Shown piece by piece: positions 35,853 through 46,412 of a stretch of DNA of 64,000 bases. The stretch is from Nannocystis exedens (GTDB lineage Bacteria > Myxococcota_A > Polyangia > Nannocystales > Nannocystaceae), in contig NZ_NETK01000001.1 in NCBI RefSeq assembly GCF_002343915.1, positions 1,674,001 through 1,738,000 on the forward strand, read 5' to 3'. The notes below the pieces were generated by a model, which ran no database searches, had not been told where the DNA came from, and was given only the letters and a program-made list of their open reading frames with translations. Each line of letters begins with the position of its first letter. The stretch's first letter is position 1. The translations under genes and the position numbers were made by a program.

Positions 35853-36944
35853 GTGAACAACGCAGCATCCTCGTCCACTCCCCCCGCCGACGCACCGCCG
35901 ACCGCATGGATCGGGCACACGCTCGACGGTCGTTATCGCCTCCGCGAGCTCCTCGGCGAGGGCGGCATGGGGGCCGTGTTCACGGCGGAGCAGATCAGCC
36001 TCCACACGCTCGTGGCGGTCAAGATGATCCACGCCGTGTACACGGAGAATGCCGAGATCTCCGAGCGGTTCCGCCGTGAGGCGATGGCGACGGCGAAGAT
36101 CGATCATCCGAACGTGACCCGCGCGATCGACTTCGGCCGCCTGCCGAACGGCGGGGCATACCTCGTCACGCAGTTGGTCCGCGGACCGACGCTGACCCAA
36201 ACGATCGCCGCCGGGAAGCTGCCCTGGCGGAAGGCGTGCGATATCGGGTTCCAGATCGCCGACGCGCTCGTGGCGGCCCACGGCGCGGGCATCATTCACC
36301 GCGATCTGAAGCCCGACAACATCCTCCTCGAACGGCGCGAGGACACGTCGGTGGTCAAGGTCCTCGACTTCGGGCTGGCCCGCCTGGCCGACGGCGGGGC
36401 GGGCGCGACCCCTTTGACGCGCCTCGGCACGGTGATGGGCACGCCGGGCTACATGGCGCCCGAGCAGGGCGCGGGCGAACCGACCGACGAGCGCACGGAC
36501 CTGTACGCGCTGGGCGTCATCCTCTGGGAGTGCCTCGCGGGCCGGGAGCTCTGGGACGGCGGCGAGTTGTCCGACATCTTGCTCCGTCAGCTCTCGCAAC
36601 CACCGCCGTCGCTGGTCGCCGAGCTTCCAGATCTGCCGCCCGAACTCGATCGCCTGCTCTGCAAGCTGCTCGCTCGCGAAGCCCGCGACCGCCCGCAGAC
36701 CGCCCGCGAGGTCCGGGACGCCCTGCGCACCTTGGCTCAAAGTCCGACGCACGCAGTCGTGGCGCCCGCGCCCACGCCGGCGCCCAAGCCCGCGCCACCT
36801 CCTTCGAACCGGGGGTTCGCCGGCTTCCTCGCGGTGTTCGCCGGCCTGGCCCTGCTCGTCATCGTGCTCTGGGCCGTGGAGCATTGGGGCAGTGAGGGCG
36901 AGGGGCCCGCACCTGCTCCTCCGAGCAAGACCGCCACGAAGTGA
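35853..36944 (+). CDS. Ser/Thr protein kinase with C-terminal membrane helix
   Basis: The protein has 363 residues from a GTG start. Kinase domain about 20-290: LLGEGGMGAVFTAEQ, Lys in VAVKMIHAVY, HRDLKPDNILLERRE, DFGLARLADGG, MGTPGYMAPEQGAGEP. A Pro-rich linker leads to one membrane helix (GFLAVFAGLALLVIVLWAV, about 325-345) and a short outside tail. This is the standard Hanks-type layout with very little sensor domain, so the input may come from a partner. It is clearly paralogous to the kinase at 37751-39316 (shared WIG-x3-DGRYR and LPxGGAYLVTQLVRG), which lies opposite across a decayed gene. Confidence 0.93.
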   Translation: MNNAASSSTPPADAPPTAWIGHTLDGRYRLRELLGEGGMGAVFTAEQISLHTLVAVKMIHAVYTENAEISERFRREAMATAKIDHPNVTRAIDFGRLPNGGAYLVTQLVRGPTLTQTIAAGKLPWRKACDIGFQIADALVAAHGAGIIHRDLKPDNILLERREDTSVVKVLDFGLARLADGGAGATPLTRLGTVMGTPGYMAPEQGAGEPTDERTDLYALGVILWECLAGRELWDGGELSDILLRQLSQPPPSLVAELPDLPPELDRLLCKLLAREARDRPQTAREVRDALRTLAQSPTHAVVAPAPTPAPKPAPPPSNRGFAGFLAVFAGLALLVIVLWAVEHWGSEGEGPAPAPPSKTATK

Positions 36945-37052
36945 CGCAGCGCCCTCTTGGTTCGCGCCCCCGGGCGTCGTGGCCGAAGGGCCATCGCGGC
37001 ATTCGCGACCAAAGGGGGGAGCGCCATGCGTGGCGTTCACCCGCTCACGTCG

Positions 37053-37502
37053 CTACTTGCAGTGCGTCGCGCCCAGCTTGCCGCCGTTGAACTTCTCAAG
37101 GGTCGTCGCCAGTCGACGAGCACCAGCTTGGACACGAAGGGCTGCCGATTCGACGGCCCATACGTCTCGAAGAACGACTTGACGTCGTGGTCGAGCAGGT
37201 CATCGACCATGAGGGTATCGGCGTTGGCGAGGCCGTTCAGCACCGCCGCCATGTACGGGTGGGCGAGGATGTAGTACGCGTTGCCGTTCGGCTCCGTCCA
37301 AAACACCTCGTACCACGACTTGCCGCTCGTGAAGAACAGGGTGTCGGGGCCCTTCGCGCAGCGAATGCGACGACTCGCGAGGCGCGACCGTCGGCCGTCG
37401 CGAGGAAACGGCCGTCCATGCGCACCGGGGCCGCATGGCGCTCGCGCGAGGAAGCGGATCTTCGACCGGCACCGGCGGGTCGAGGGGCTTGAGGCGGCTC
37501 AC
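37053..37502 (-). pseudogene. Multiply frameshifted gene of unknown function
   Basis: Four coherent pieces appear in successive frames on this strand: MSRLKPLDPPVPVEDPLPR from a GTG at 37502; APVRMDGRFLATADGRASRV; then RIRCAKGPDTLFFTSGKSWY and EVFWTEPNGNAYYILAHPYM up to FVSKLVLVDW; and finally ATTLEKFNGGKLGATHCK with a TAG at 37053-37055. Together they make a single protein of about 145 residues interrupted by at least three frame changes. The middle piece has clear protein character (balanced hydrophobic and aromatic residues), unlike shadow frames. No family recognised. It lies between two paralogous kinases. Confidence 0.6.
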
Positions 37503-37750
37503 GATTCAATACGGTCCCGGCGCGAGCCGCGTGAATGGTGCATGCTGCGAGTGTTGCAGAGCAGCGAGCCCACTTGTACCGACGGTGCAGGACACACGAG
37601 GTCGAGCGCGCATCGCCCAGCAAATCGCGGTCAGGGGTCCGGGAGGCGGCGCGGCGTCGGGATCCAAAGGCGAACTCGAACACGCTCTTTCGGCCCCCGC
37701 ACTTTGCGAGGGACGGTGATGTCCCTCCCACGGCATTCGTGCGATCGCGT

Positions 37751-39316
37751 TCACCCCGAGGGGTCTGCCTCGAAACGCGCGATCACTCGCGCGAGATCGT
37801 CGCGGAGGCACTCGAGACAGTCGTAGCGGACGACCCACTTGCGACAGGAGTCCTTCGGCGTGCGCGCGACGATCTTGAGGGCGGAGAGCGCTCGAACATC
37901 GCCGGCCGCCTCGATCCGCGCGAGAGCATCCTTCTTCGCCGCGCACTTGCTCGCGCGCTCGAGCTCGGCGAGGTCGCGGAGGTACTCGGGGATCGCGTCC
38001 TTCGCCGGCGCGCCGGCGATCGCCGCGCTGGCGAGGCGGCGTGCCTCGGGGTAAGTGCTGCTGAGCAACATCCTGACGTCGTCGGCGTACGCCGCGGGCG
38101 CTTCGGCGACGAGCTCGTCGATCGTGGCTCGACCGCGGCGAGCGGGGGTCTCGGGGCTCTCGGGCTCCTCGGGTGTCGCGCCGCCTCGGCCGGCGGACCA
38201 CGCGACGAACCCGAGCAGGACGAGCGCAGCGGCTCCCGCGAACCACCGGCCGCGCGACGCTCGTCGGTTCGCGGGGCGCCGCGAGTCGGCGCCTGTGCTC
38301 GCTGCGGTCCCGCCCGGCCGGACGTCCGCGAGCGTGACGTCTCCGCCAGTCGGTTTCACGCCCGCGGGCAAGGACGTGGCTGCGGGCTGGAGAGGCGCGG
38401 CGGCGGCTCGTTCGCCGTCGAACGCGAGCCGCCGCAGCTCGTCCCGGGCCGTCGCAGCCGACGCCACGCGCTCCGTTGGCGAGCGCGCGAGCAGCCGCTC
38501 GAGCAGCGCTGCGAGCCCGTCGGGGACATCGCCGCGCAGGCTCGGTGCGCTGCGCGTGAGCTGCCGCGAAAACACCTCGGTCACCGAATCGCCCTGCCAC
38601 AGTTGTTGGCCTGTGCAGCACTCCCACAGGACCACGCCGAGGGCGTAGAGGTCGACGCGGTGATCGACCTGACCGCCGACGGCCTGCTCGGGCGCCATGT
38701 ACCCCGGCGTCCCGATGACGGCGCCCATGCGCGTGAGCGGCTGTGCGGTGTCGGCGACTCCCCCGCCGAGCTCACCGGAGACGCGGGCGATCCCGAAGTC
38801 GACCACTCGCGCGTGCAGCGACCCGTCGCCGCGCTGCTCGAGCAAGATGTTGTCGGGCTTGAGGTCGCGGTGAACGATCTTGAGCGCGTGCGCGGCCGCC
38901 AGGGCGTCCGCGATCTGGCTGCCGAGCTGGCACGCCTGCGGCCACGAGAGCGGCCCCTGCTCGAGACGCTTGCTCAGGCTCGTGCCCCGGACGAGCTGGG
39001 TCACCAGGTACGCGCCGCCCTCGGGCAGGTGCCCGTAGTCGATCGCGCTGGCGACGTGAGGGTGATCGAGCTGGGCGGTCGCCAGCGCCTCCCGGGTGAA
39101 GCGCGCCTCCGCCTGACTGTTCGCCGCGAACTCGGCGCGGATCGTCTTGAGCGCGACCTGTTTGCGCAGCTTCAGGTGCTCCGCGACGAACACCGCGCCC
39201 ATGCCACCTTCACCGAGCAGCTCGACGATCCGGTAGCGGCCGTCGATCACGCGGCCGATCCAACGGGCCGCCAAACCTTCGCCGACGGCCGGCAATGTCG
39301 GGTGGGTCGTCGGCAT
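37751..39316 (-). CDS. Ser/Thr protein kinase with membrane helix and periplasmic Cys-containing domain
   Basis: The protein has 521 residues from MPTTHPTLPAVGEG. Kinase domain about 20-285: LLGEGGMGAVFVAEH, Lys in VALKTIRAEF, HRDLKPDNILLEQRG, DFGIARVSG, IGTPGYMAPEQAVGGQ. A Pro/Ala/Gly linker carries GGDVTLADVRPGG. A membrane helix (WFAGAAALVLLGFVAWSAG, about 350-370) is followed by a 145-residue helical outside domain with Cys in ASKCAAKKDALARI, DSCRKWVVRYDCLECLRDDL. The outside part resembles HEAT/armadillo-like helices and could be a sensor. Paralog of the kinase at 35853. Confidence 0.93.
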   Translation of the reverse strand: MPTTHPTLPAVGEGLAARWIGRVIDGRYRIVELLGEGGMGAVFVAEHLKLRKQVALKTIRAEFAANSQAEARFTREALATAQLDHPHVASAIDYGHLPEGGAYLVTQLVRGTSLSKRLEQGPLSWPQACQLGSQIADALAAAHALKIVHRDLKPDNILLEQRGDGSLHARVVDFGIARVSGELGGGVADTAQPLTRMGAVIGTPGYMAPEQAVGGQVDHRVDLYALGVVLWECCTGQQLWQGDSVTEVFSRQLTRSAPSLRGDVPDGLAALLERLLARSPTERVASAATARDELRRLAFDGERAAAAPLQPAATSLPAGVKPTGGDVTLADVRPGGTAASTGADSRRPANRRASRGRWFAGAAALVLLGFVAWSAGRGGATPEEPESPETPARRGRATIDELVAEAPAAYADDVRMLLSSTYPEARRLASAAIAGAPAKDAIPEYLRDLAELERASKCAAKKDALARIEAAGDVRALSALKIVARTPKDSCRKWVVRYDCLECLRDDLARVIARFEADPSG

Positions 39317-39376
39317 CCGGGCCGCGAGACTATACCCGAGCGGCGATCGAATACGCCGCAGCGCTCGTCGCGTGTC

Positions 39377-40252
39377 CTACAGCTCGCACTGACCCGGCGG
39401 CGGCGCCTCGATCGGCGGTACGCCGTAATTGTCGAGCAATGTCGCGTTGCTGGACGGCACCGTCGTCGGGCCGCAGAAGATGTTGCGCAGGTACGCTCCC
39501 GCCTGGCCGGTGATGCTCGTGGTGCCGAACACGCGCGAGAAGCTGATCCCGAAGGTGTTGCCCTTGGCGGCGAGGTCGCCCGTGATGGTCACGCCGCGGA
39601 TGCGGACGCCGTTGCCTTCGGCCGACACCGAGCCGTCGATGACGACCTCGAAGTCGCCCCAGCCCTCGCCGAAGACGACGACGTCGGTACCCTTGATCAC
39701 CAGGTCGCCGACGTACACGCCCGGCCCGAGCACGACGACGACGTTGTCTTCCTCGAGCGTGGTGGCGATCTCCGACAGCCCCGTCTCCGGGTCGAAGAAG
39801 ATCGCGCCGCCCCCCTCGCCGACGGCGTAACGGATCGGCGTATTGGCGAAGTACGCGGCCGCGGCGCCGTCGAACGCGATCGGTGCATCGTACACGTCGC
39901 CCGCGGCGTCGACGTCGAGGCCGAGCTTCGCCGGCCCGACGTGGAGGTCGATCGACGAGACGGGCACGTCGGCGACCGCGAGCCCGTCGACCGTCACCGC
40001 CGCACCGCCGGGCTCCGGGTCGACATCGACCCCGTCGCGCACGTCGCCGAGCTCGCCGGGCACGCCGGTGTTGTGCGGCGTGTTGACCACCGGGTTGACC
40101 ACCGCGACGACCACGGTGCTGCCTGCCGGCACGTCGGCGGTGTCGCCCGCGGTGTTGCCGGCGGTGTCGGTGGAGACGTCGAGGTGGGGGTCACCACAGC
40201 CGAGCGCGCTCGCAAGGAGCGCCGCAGGAAGGAAGGCGCGGAACTGCTTCAC
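39377..40252 (-). CDS. Lipoprotein with right-handed beta-helix-like domain
   Basis: The 291-residue protein starts at a GTG (VKQFRAFLPAALLASALGCG; lipobox Cys about 19); the frame is open further upstream without a signal. A Thr/Asp/Gly linker (NTAGDTADVPAG) and a Val/Asp-rich beta segment come first. Residues about 165-270 show short regular strands with Gly turns (EEDNVVVVLGPGVYVGDLVI, GDFEVVIDGSVSAEGNGVRI, RGVTITGDLAAKGNTFGISF, GTTSITGQAGAYLRNIFCG), typical of pectate-lyase-type beta-helices. Such folds bind or cleave polysaccharide, but no catalytic cluster is recognisable. Ends CEL, with a second Cys that may pair with the one in FCG. Confidence 0.78.
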   Translation of the reverse strand: MKQFRAFLPAALLASALGCGDPHLDVSTDTAGNTAGDTADVPAGSTVVVAVVNPVVNTPHNTGVPGELGDVRDGVDVDPEPGGAAVTVDGLAVADVPVSSIDLHVGPAKLGLDVDAAGDVYDAPIAFDGAAAAYFANTPIRYAVGEGGGAIFFDPETGLSEIATTLEEDNVVVVLGPGVYVGDLVIKGTDVVVFGEGWGDFEVVIDGSVSAEGNGVRIRGVTITGDLAAKGNTFGISFSRVFGTTSITGQAGAYLRNIFCGPTTVPSSNATLLDNYGVPPIEAPPPGQCEL

Positions 40253-40371
40253 GGCCCCTTGGAGCGGTCCGCTCGCCGGTTTTCCAAGCGACGCGGCCCG
40301 CGCTGGTGCCCCCACTGCCGGCAGCGAGGACGGCCTCGCAAGCGCGAGTCGTCCGCGGGTACACTGACGCG

Positions 40372-42073
<1,702 letters not shown>

Positions 42074-42481
42074 CGCGGGGGCGTCGCTCCGAGGGCAGCC
42101 TCGTGACAACGAGGCCACGGCAGCCGCAGCGACCACCCCACCGGCGCCGCGACCGCCCCTCAGGCCGCTGCCGGGCGCCGAGGTCGACGACGGCTCGCGG
42201 TCGTCGCGGCCGATCGTGCCCGACAGGTCGCCGTTCTCGCCCTCGTTCGCGGCGAACCCTCGAGGGATCGGTGAGCCCGCGTCGGTCGGTCGACCTCGAC
42301 GCCTCAGGACATGTCTTTAAGGACAGGTCACTCGCGGCCGTGAACACACGCTCCGCCGCGCGGCCCGCGGCCTCCGCGCGACCCGCCTGACGGCCGAGCC
42401 CGCTCGCGCCCGAGCTGCCTGCGGCGCCCGGGCGTCGGGGCCCGTGTCAGATGGGCTCGCGCGCCGGGTTAGCCTGGCCGC
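42074..42481. other. Gene-free divergent region with one hairpin element
   Basis: 408 bases between the membrane protein and the SDR gene. GGACATGTCTTTAAGGACAG (42307-42326) is a member of the dispersed family. No other structure seen. Confidence 0.5.
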
Positions 42482-43267
42482 ATGACCGCACGTCAGCCGC
42501 TCGCCCTGGTCACCGGGGCCAACCGGGGCCTCGGCCTCGAAGTGTGTCGACAGCTCCGCGACCGGGGCTACCGCGTCATCCTGACCGCCCGGCAGGCCGA
42601 GCGCGGCCGCGCGGCCGCCGAGGAGCTCGGGGTCGAGTTCTTGCCGCTCGACGTCCGCGACCCGGCCAGCGTCGACCGCCTCGTCGCCGAGCTGCGGCGC
42701 GTCCACCCCGACGGCCTCGACGTGGTGGTCGCCAACGCCGGCGTCGCCCTCAACGGCTTCGACGCCAACGTCGCCGAGACCACGGTCGACACCAACTACT
42801 TCGGCGTCCTGCGCGTGGTCGAGGGCGTGCTCCCGCTGCTGCGAGCGGGCGTGCACCTGGTGCTCGTCTCGAGCGGCGTCGGCCAGCGCGACCTGCTGTC
42901 GGCCGAGCTGCGCGCGCGCCTCGACCTCGGGTCGCTCACGCGCACCGAGCTGTCGGCGCTGATGCGCCAGTTCGTCGCCGACGTGAAGGCCGGCCGCCAC
43001 CGCGAGGCCGGCTGGCCGGGCACCGCCTACGGGACCTCGAAGATCGGCGTCACCGCCCTGGCCCACCTGCTCACCCGCGACCTCGCCGACGACCCGCGCC
43101 GGATCGACATCGTCGCCGTGTGCCCCGGGTGGGTCCGCACCGACATGGGCGGCCCCAACGGCGAGCGCGACGTCGAGACCGGCGCGGCCAGCATCCTCAG
43201 CGGCCTCGACGTCCCGCGCGACGCCCCCCACCGGTTCTACCGCGACGGCGCCCCTGCGAACTGGTAG
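42482..43267 (+). CDS. Short-chain dehydrogenase/reductase (carbonyl reductase-like)
   Basis: The 261-residue protein opens MTARQPLALVTGANRGLGLE, with the TGxxxGxG cofactor loop; NADP preference is hinted at by Arg in LTARQAERG. VVVANAGVAL is the NAG motif, Ser lies in LVLVSSGVGQRD, and the catalytic YGTSKIG gives Tyr and Lys. VCPGWVRTDMGGPN is the usual lid region. An extra helical stretch before the YxxxK (DLGSLTRTELSALMRQFVAD) matches the larger carbonyl-reductase-like SDR group. It probably reduces a ketone or aldehyde with NADPH; substrate unknown. Confidence 0.93.
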   Translation: MTARQPLALVTGANRGLGLEVCRQLRDRGYRVILTARQAERGRAAAEELGVEFLPLDVRDPASVDRLVAELRRVHPDGLDVVVANAGVALNGFDANVAETTVDTNYFGVLRVVEGVLPLLRAGVHLVLVSSGVGQRDLLSAELRARLDLGSLTRTELSALMRQFVADVKAGRHREAGWPGTAYGTSKIGVTALAHLLTRDLADDPRRIDIVAVCPGWVRTDMGGPNGERDVETGAASILSGLDVPRDAPHRFYRDGAPANW

Positions 43268-43348
43268 CCCGCGTCGAGCTCGGTCCGCGCCACCCTGCAC
43301 CGCTCGCCGCGGCGCCGCGCCGGCGGACGGCATGGCACGCTCGATGGA

Positions 43349-43368
43349 GCATGTCCCCGAGGACATGC
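43349..43368. repeat. Perfect hairpin element, 8-bp stem with CCGA loop
   Basis: GCATGTCCCCGAGGACATGC has exact 8-bp arms. A weaker copy (CCTCAAGGCCAGTTCATG) follows directly. It sits between the convergent SDR and MFS genes (43268-43416). Confidence 0.75.
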
Positions 43369-43416
43369 CCTCAAGGCCAGTTCATGCCGCGCGGGCGCGT
43401 CTCGCGGGGCGACGGC

Positions 43417-44790
43417 TCACGCCGGCCGGTGGCCGGCCGCCGTGATCCCGGCCCAGAACCCGGGCCTGCGGGTGTGGCCGCGGTCGCCGGGCTTGAGGTC
43501 GTCGATCTCCGGGGTGCGCCAGATCAGCAGCGCCGCGCCGGCGAGCAGGAGGATCAGGGTGAACACGCCGACGCCGAGCTGCACCGCCAGGCCCGGGCCG
43601 CCGCCGAGCTGCAGCGCCAGCCAGTCGCCGAGCAGCGCCGACAGCACGCTGCCGACCGGCATCGCGCCGAACATCGCCATGTTGAACAGCGCCAGCACGC
43701 GCCCGCGCATCACGTCGGGGGTCAGCAATTGGACCGAGGTCATCAGGCTCGAGAAGGCCCAGATCCAGAAGAAGCCCGACACGAGCAGGCACGCGGCCGC
43801 CCACGCCGGCTCGGTCAGCGCGCAGTAGAGCGTCATCGACGCCCCGGACATCAGCAGCGCCAGCGGGATGATGTGGTGCCGCGGGTACCACGACGGCAGC
43901 CGCCCCAGCGTCAGGCCGCCGAGCACCGCGCCGGCGCCGATCGCCGACAGCATCACGCCATAGGTGGCCTCCTCGGCGTGGTACACCTCCGACACGAACA
44001 GCGGCAGCATCCGCTGCAGCGGCGCGGCCAGCATGCTGAGGAGCAAGAGGCCGAGCATCACCTGGCGCGCGCCGACGTGGTCGCGGACGAACCGCAGCGC
44101 CTCGCCGACCTCGCGCCAGGGCGCGTGCGCCCCGGTGGTGGCCGGGGGCGCGGGCGCGGTCGAGCGCACCGCCCACATCACGCCGACGAAGCTCAGCGCG
44201 TTGAGGGTGAACAGCAGGGTCGCGCCCCACCTGGCCATCAGGACACCTGCGAGCGCCGGCCCGGCCACGCGCGCGAGGTTGAACTGCATGCCCATCAGCG
44301 CGATCGCCTGCGGCAGCTCCTCGCGCGGCACCAGGCGCGGGCTCAACGTCTGCCAGGCCGGCGTGTTGAAGGCCATGGCGATCCCGTTGACGAGGCCCAG
44401 CCCGATCAGCACCGGCGGCGTCGCCCAGCCGATCGCGTGCGCGACCGCCAGCAGCGCGGCGATCGCCATCATCGCCACCTGCGTCACCAGCAGCATCTTG
44501 CGCCGGTCGACCCAGTCGACGAGCAGCCCGGCCGGCAGCCCGAGGACCAGCATCGGCCCCAGCTGCGCGACCGCGAGCGCGCCGAGCATCAGGGTCGAGG
44601 CTGTCTGTTCGGCCATGAGCCACTGGACGCCGACGCCCTCCATCCAGGTGCCGATCGACGAGCCCATGGCCCCGAGCCAGACCCGGCGGAAGCCGACGTG
44701 GCGCATCACCCCGCGCCACGGCAGGCCCGGGGCGTCGGTGGGCAGGCCGACCTGCGACGCGCTCGGATCGACCTGCAGGTGTTGGACCAC
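43417..44790 (-). CDS. MFS exporter (EntS/MFS_3-like)
   Basis: The 457-residue protein starts at a GTG (VVQHLQVDPSASQV); an ATG further upstream adds Arg/Ala-rich residues. Twelve hydrophobic helices are visible in two halves. The loop GLLVDWVDRRKMLLVTQVAM matches MFS signature A (G-x3-D-x2-R-R/K), and LPQAIALMGMQFNLARVAGP matches the helix 4-5 region of the enterobactin-exporter-like group. The second half includes LGGLTLGRLPSWYPRHH. It likely exports a small molecule, siderophore or drug. No biosynthetic cluster is adjacent. Confidence 0.9.
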   Translation of the reverse strand: MVQHLQVDPSASQVGLPTDAPGLPWRGVMRHVGFRRVWLGAMGSSIGTWMEGVGVQWLMAEQTASTLMLGALAVAQLGPMLVLGLPAGLLVDWVDRRKMLLVTQVAMMAIAALLAVAHAIGWATPPVLIGLGLVNGIAMAFNTPAWQTLSPRLVPREELPQAIALMGMQFNLARVAGPALAGVLMARWGATLLFTLNALSFVGVMWAVRSTAPAPPATTGAHAPWREVGEALRFVRDHVGARQVMLGLLLLSMLAAPLQRMLPLFVSEVYHAEEATYGVMLSAIGAGAVLGGLTLGRLPSWYPRHHIIPLALLMSGASMTLYCALTEPAWAAACLLVSGFFWIWAFSSLMTSVQLLTPDVMRGRVLALFNMAMFGAMPVGSVLSALLGDWLALQLGGGPGLAVQLGVGVFTLILLLAGAALLIWRTPEIDDLKPGDRGHTRRPGFWAGITAAGHRPA

Positions 44791-45000
44791 GGCGCGAGCA
44801 TAGCGCGTCGCCCGAGCCCGCGCCGCGGTGCCCCCTCGCATGAACTTTCGGACATTTTTCACACGGGCGCGGTCCGGCGCCTCGTCGGCGGCCGCCCCGT
44901 CGTGGTCGCAGCGGCGACGATGTGCCGCGCTGTCGCGCGCGGCCTCGCCGCCCCCGACGCGCTCCGCGCAGCGCGCCCCGGCCGCGGAGCGCCCACGCGA

Positions 45001-45187
45001 TCATGCCTCTCCAGACATGTCCACGGGGACAGGGCCGCACGCTCGCGGACGCCGCGGTCCGCGATCCGACCCGCGGAGCTGTCCCGGAGGACACTGCCTC
45101 TCGGGACATGCCCGTGACGGCATGCCGTCGCCCCCTGCCCCGTTCACCTCGGGATGCTCCTTCGGACATGCCCTTCAGGCCATGCCG
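45001..45187. repeat. Array of hairpin elements
   Basis: At least five units: CCAGACATGTCCACGGGGAC (45011-45030), AGCTGTCC-cgg-AGGACACT (45078-45095), GCCTCTCGGGACATGCCC (45096-45113), CGTGACGGCATGCC and CTCCTTCGGACATGCCCTTC (45158-45177) with GGCCATGCC. They occupy the gene-free region 44791-45290 between the start of the MFS gene and the stop of the Cys-rich lipoprotein gene, both on the minus strand. Confidence 0.7.
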
Positions 45188-45290
45188 GCCGCGCCCGCTC
45201 GCGACGACGCCCGCCGCACTCCTGCGAGTGGGGCGGGCGCGATCGGGCCGTCAGGCCGCCGTCAGGCGTGGTCGGGGGATCGGAAACCGC

Positions 45291-46199
45291 TCACTTCGAG
45301 CCGGCGCACTTGGCGTCGGCCTTGGTGATCCAGCCGTCGAGCTCGGCGTCCTTGAGGTTGTACTTCTTGACGGCCTTGTAGACCTGCTCGACCTGGTACT
45401 CGCAGATGAGCATCTTGTCGACCTGCGCCGGCAGGATCTTCTTGCCGAGGTCGACGTAGCAGCCCTTGGCGACCTCCTGCAGCTTGTTCTTGGCCCAGTC
45501 CGAGGTCAGCTTCTCGAGGTCCTCGACCGCCATGCTGCACTGGAAGGGCACCTCGTTGGTGCCGGCGTCGAGGTTCTTCTTGGCCTCGTCGAGGGCCTCC
45601 TTCGCGCGCTTGCCGGCCTCGACCTCCTTGCACAGGGCATCGGCCTTGGTCTTCTCCTCGGGCGAGACCTTCTCGGCGGTCGCCTGCAGGTCGAAGCACT
45701 TGCTGAGGCCGTCGCCGCCGCTGTCGCGGATGCCCTCGAGCTCCTTGACCGCGGCGTCGATGGACTTCTTGAACAGATCACCGCACAGCTTCTTGACCTC
45801 TTCGTCCTTGATGTCGCTGTACTTACAGGACGACAGGGCGTCCTCCATCTTCTCCCCGGTCTTGAGCGCGCCCTCGACTTCCTTCTTGATCCGGATGGCC
45901 TGCTTCTTGTCGCTGAGCTCCTGCTGGCACTTCTTGTACTCGTCGCAGGCGCTCTTCTTGGCGCACTCGAGATCGGCCTTCTCCTCCTCGGGGTCGCGGT
46001 CCTTCTTCTCGCGGCAGTCCTTCATCACGAGGTCCTTCAGGCCCTCGACGAGCGCCTTCTCCTCGGGCGAAGCACACTCGACCGCCTTGTTGAAGACCGT
46101 CGAGCAGTAGTCGCCGCCGCCGCAGCCGGAGGTGGAGGACATGCCGAGACCGAAGGCCACCAGGCCCGTGGCGAAAAACATGCGATTGAACGTGTTCAT
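45291..46199 (-). CDS. Cys-rich helical lipoprotein, unknown function
   Basis: The 302-residue protein starts at MNTFNRMFFATGLVAFGLGM, with lipobox SSTSGC (Cys about 25) followed by GGG. The mature chain is helical, highly charged (Lys/Glu) and carries about 12 Cys at spacings suggesting helical-hairpin disulphides (YCSTVFNKAVECAS, KADLECAKKSACDEYKKCQQ, KKLCGDLF, LSKCFDLQ, ADALCKEVEAG). It is unlike the Thr-stalk lipoproteins: lower Pro/Gly and no linker. The upstream 46200-46412 is AT-richer than average and should hold the promoter. Confidence 0.78.
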   Translation of the reverse strand: MNTFNRMFFATGLVAFGLGMSSTSGCGGGDYCSTVFNKAVECASPEEKALVEGLKDLVMKDCREKKDRDPEEEKADLECAKKSACDEYKKCQQELSDKKQAIRIKKEVEGALKTGEKMEDALSSCKYSDIKDEEVKKLCGDLFKKSIDAAVKELEGIRDSGGDGLSKCFDLQATAEKVSPEEKTKADALCKEVEAGKRAKEALDEAKKNLDAGTNEVPFQCSMAVEDLEKLTSDWAKNKLQEVAKGCYVDLGKKILPAQVDKMLICEYQVEQVYKAVKKYNLKDAELDGWITKADAKCAGSK

Positions 46200-46412
46200 G
46201 GAGTGTCCGTGGGGTCTTTCGTGCTGGATGGGTCCGAGAATTCGCAGGTGCGCGGCGGCGAAAGTCAAACCTGGGGGGTGTGGATCAATTCGACGTACGG
46301 CCTCTGTTCAGGGCGAATTCGCGCTGCGCAAGTACCATATTTGCGCGCTCGACACAACTACGGCCGCCCACCCCCGAGCCCGCTCACCCCCGCAAAACCG
46401 CCCTGAACGGCG

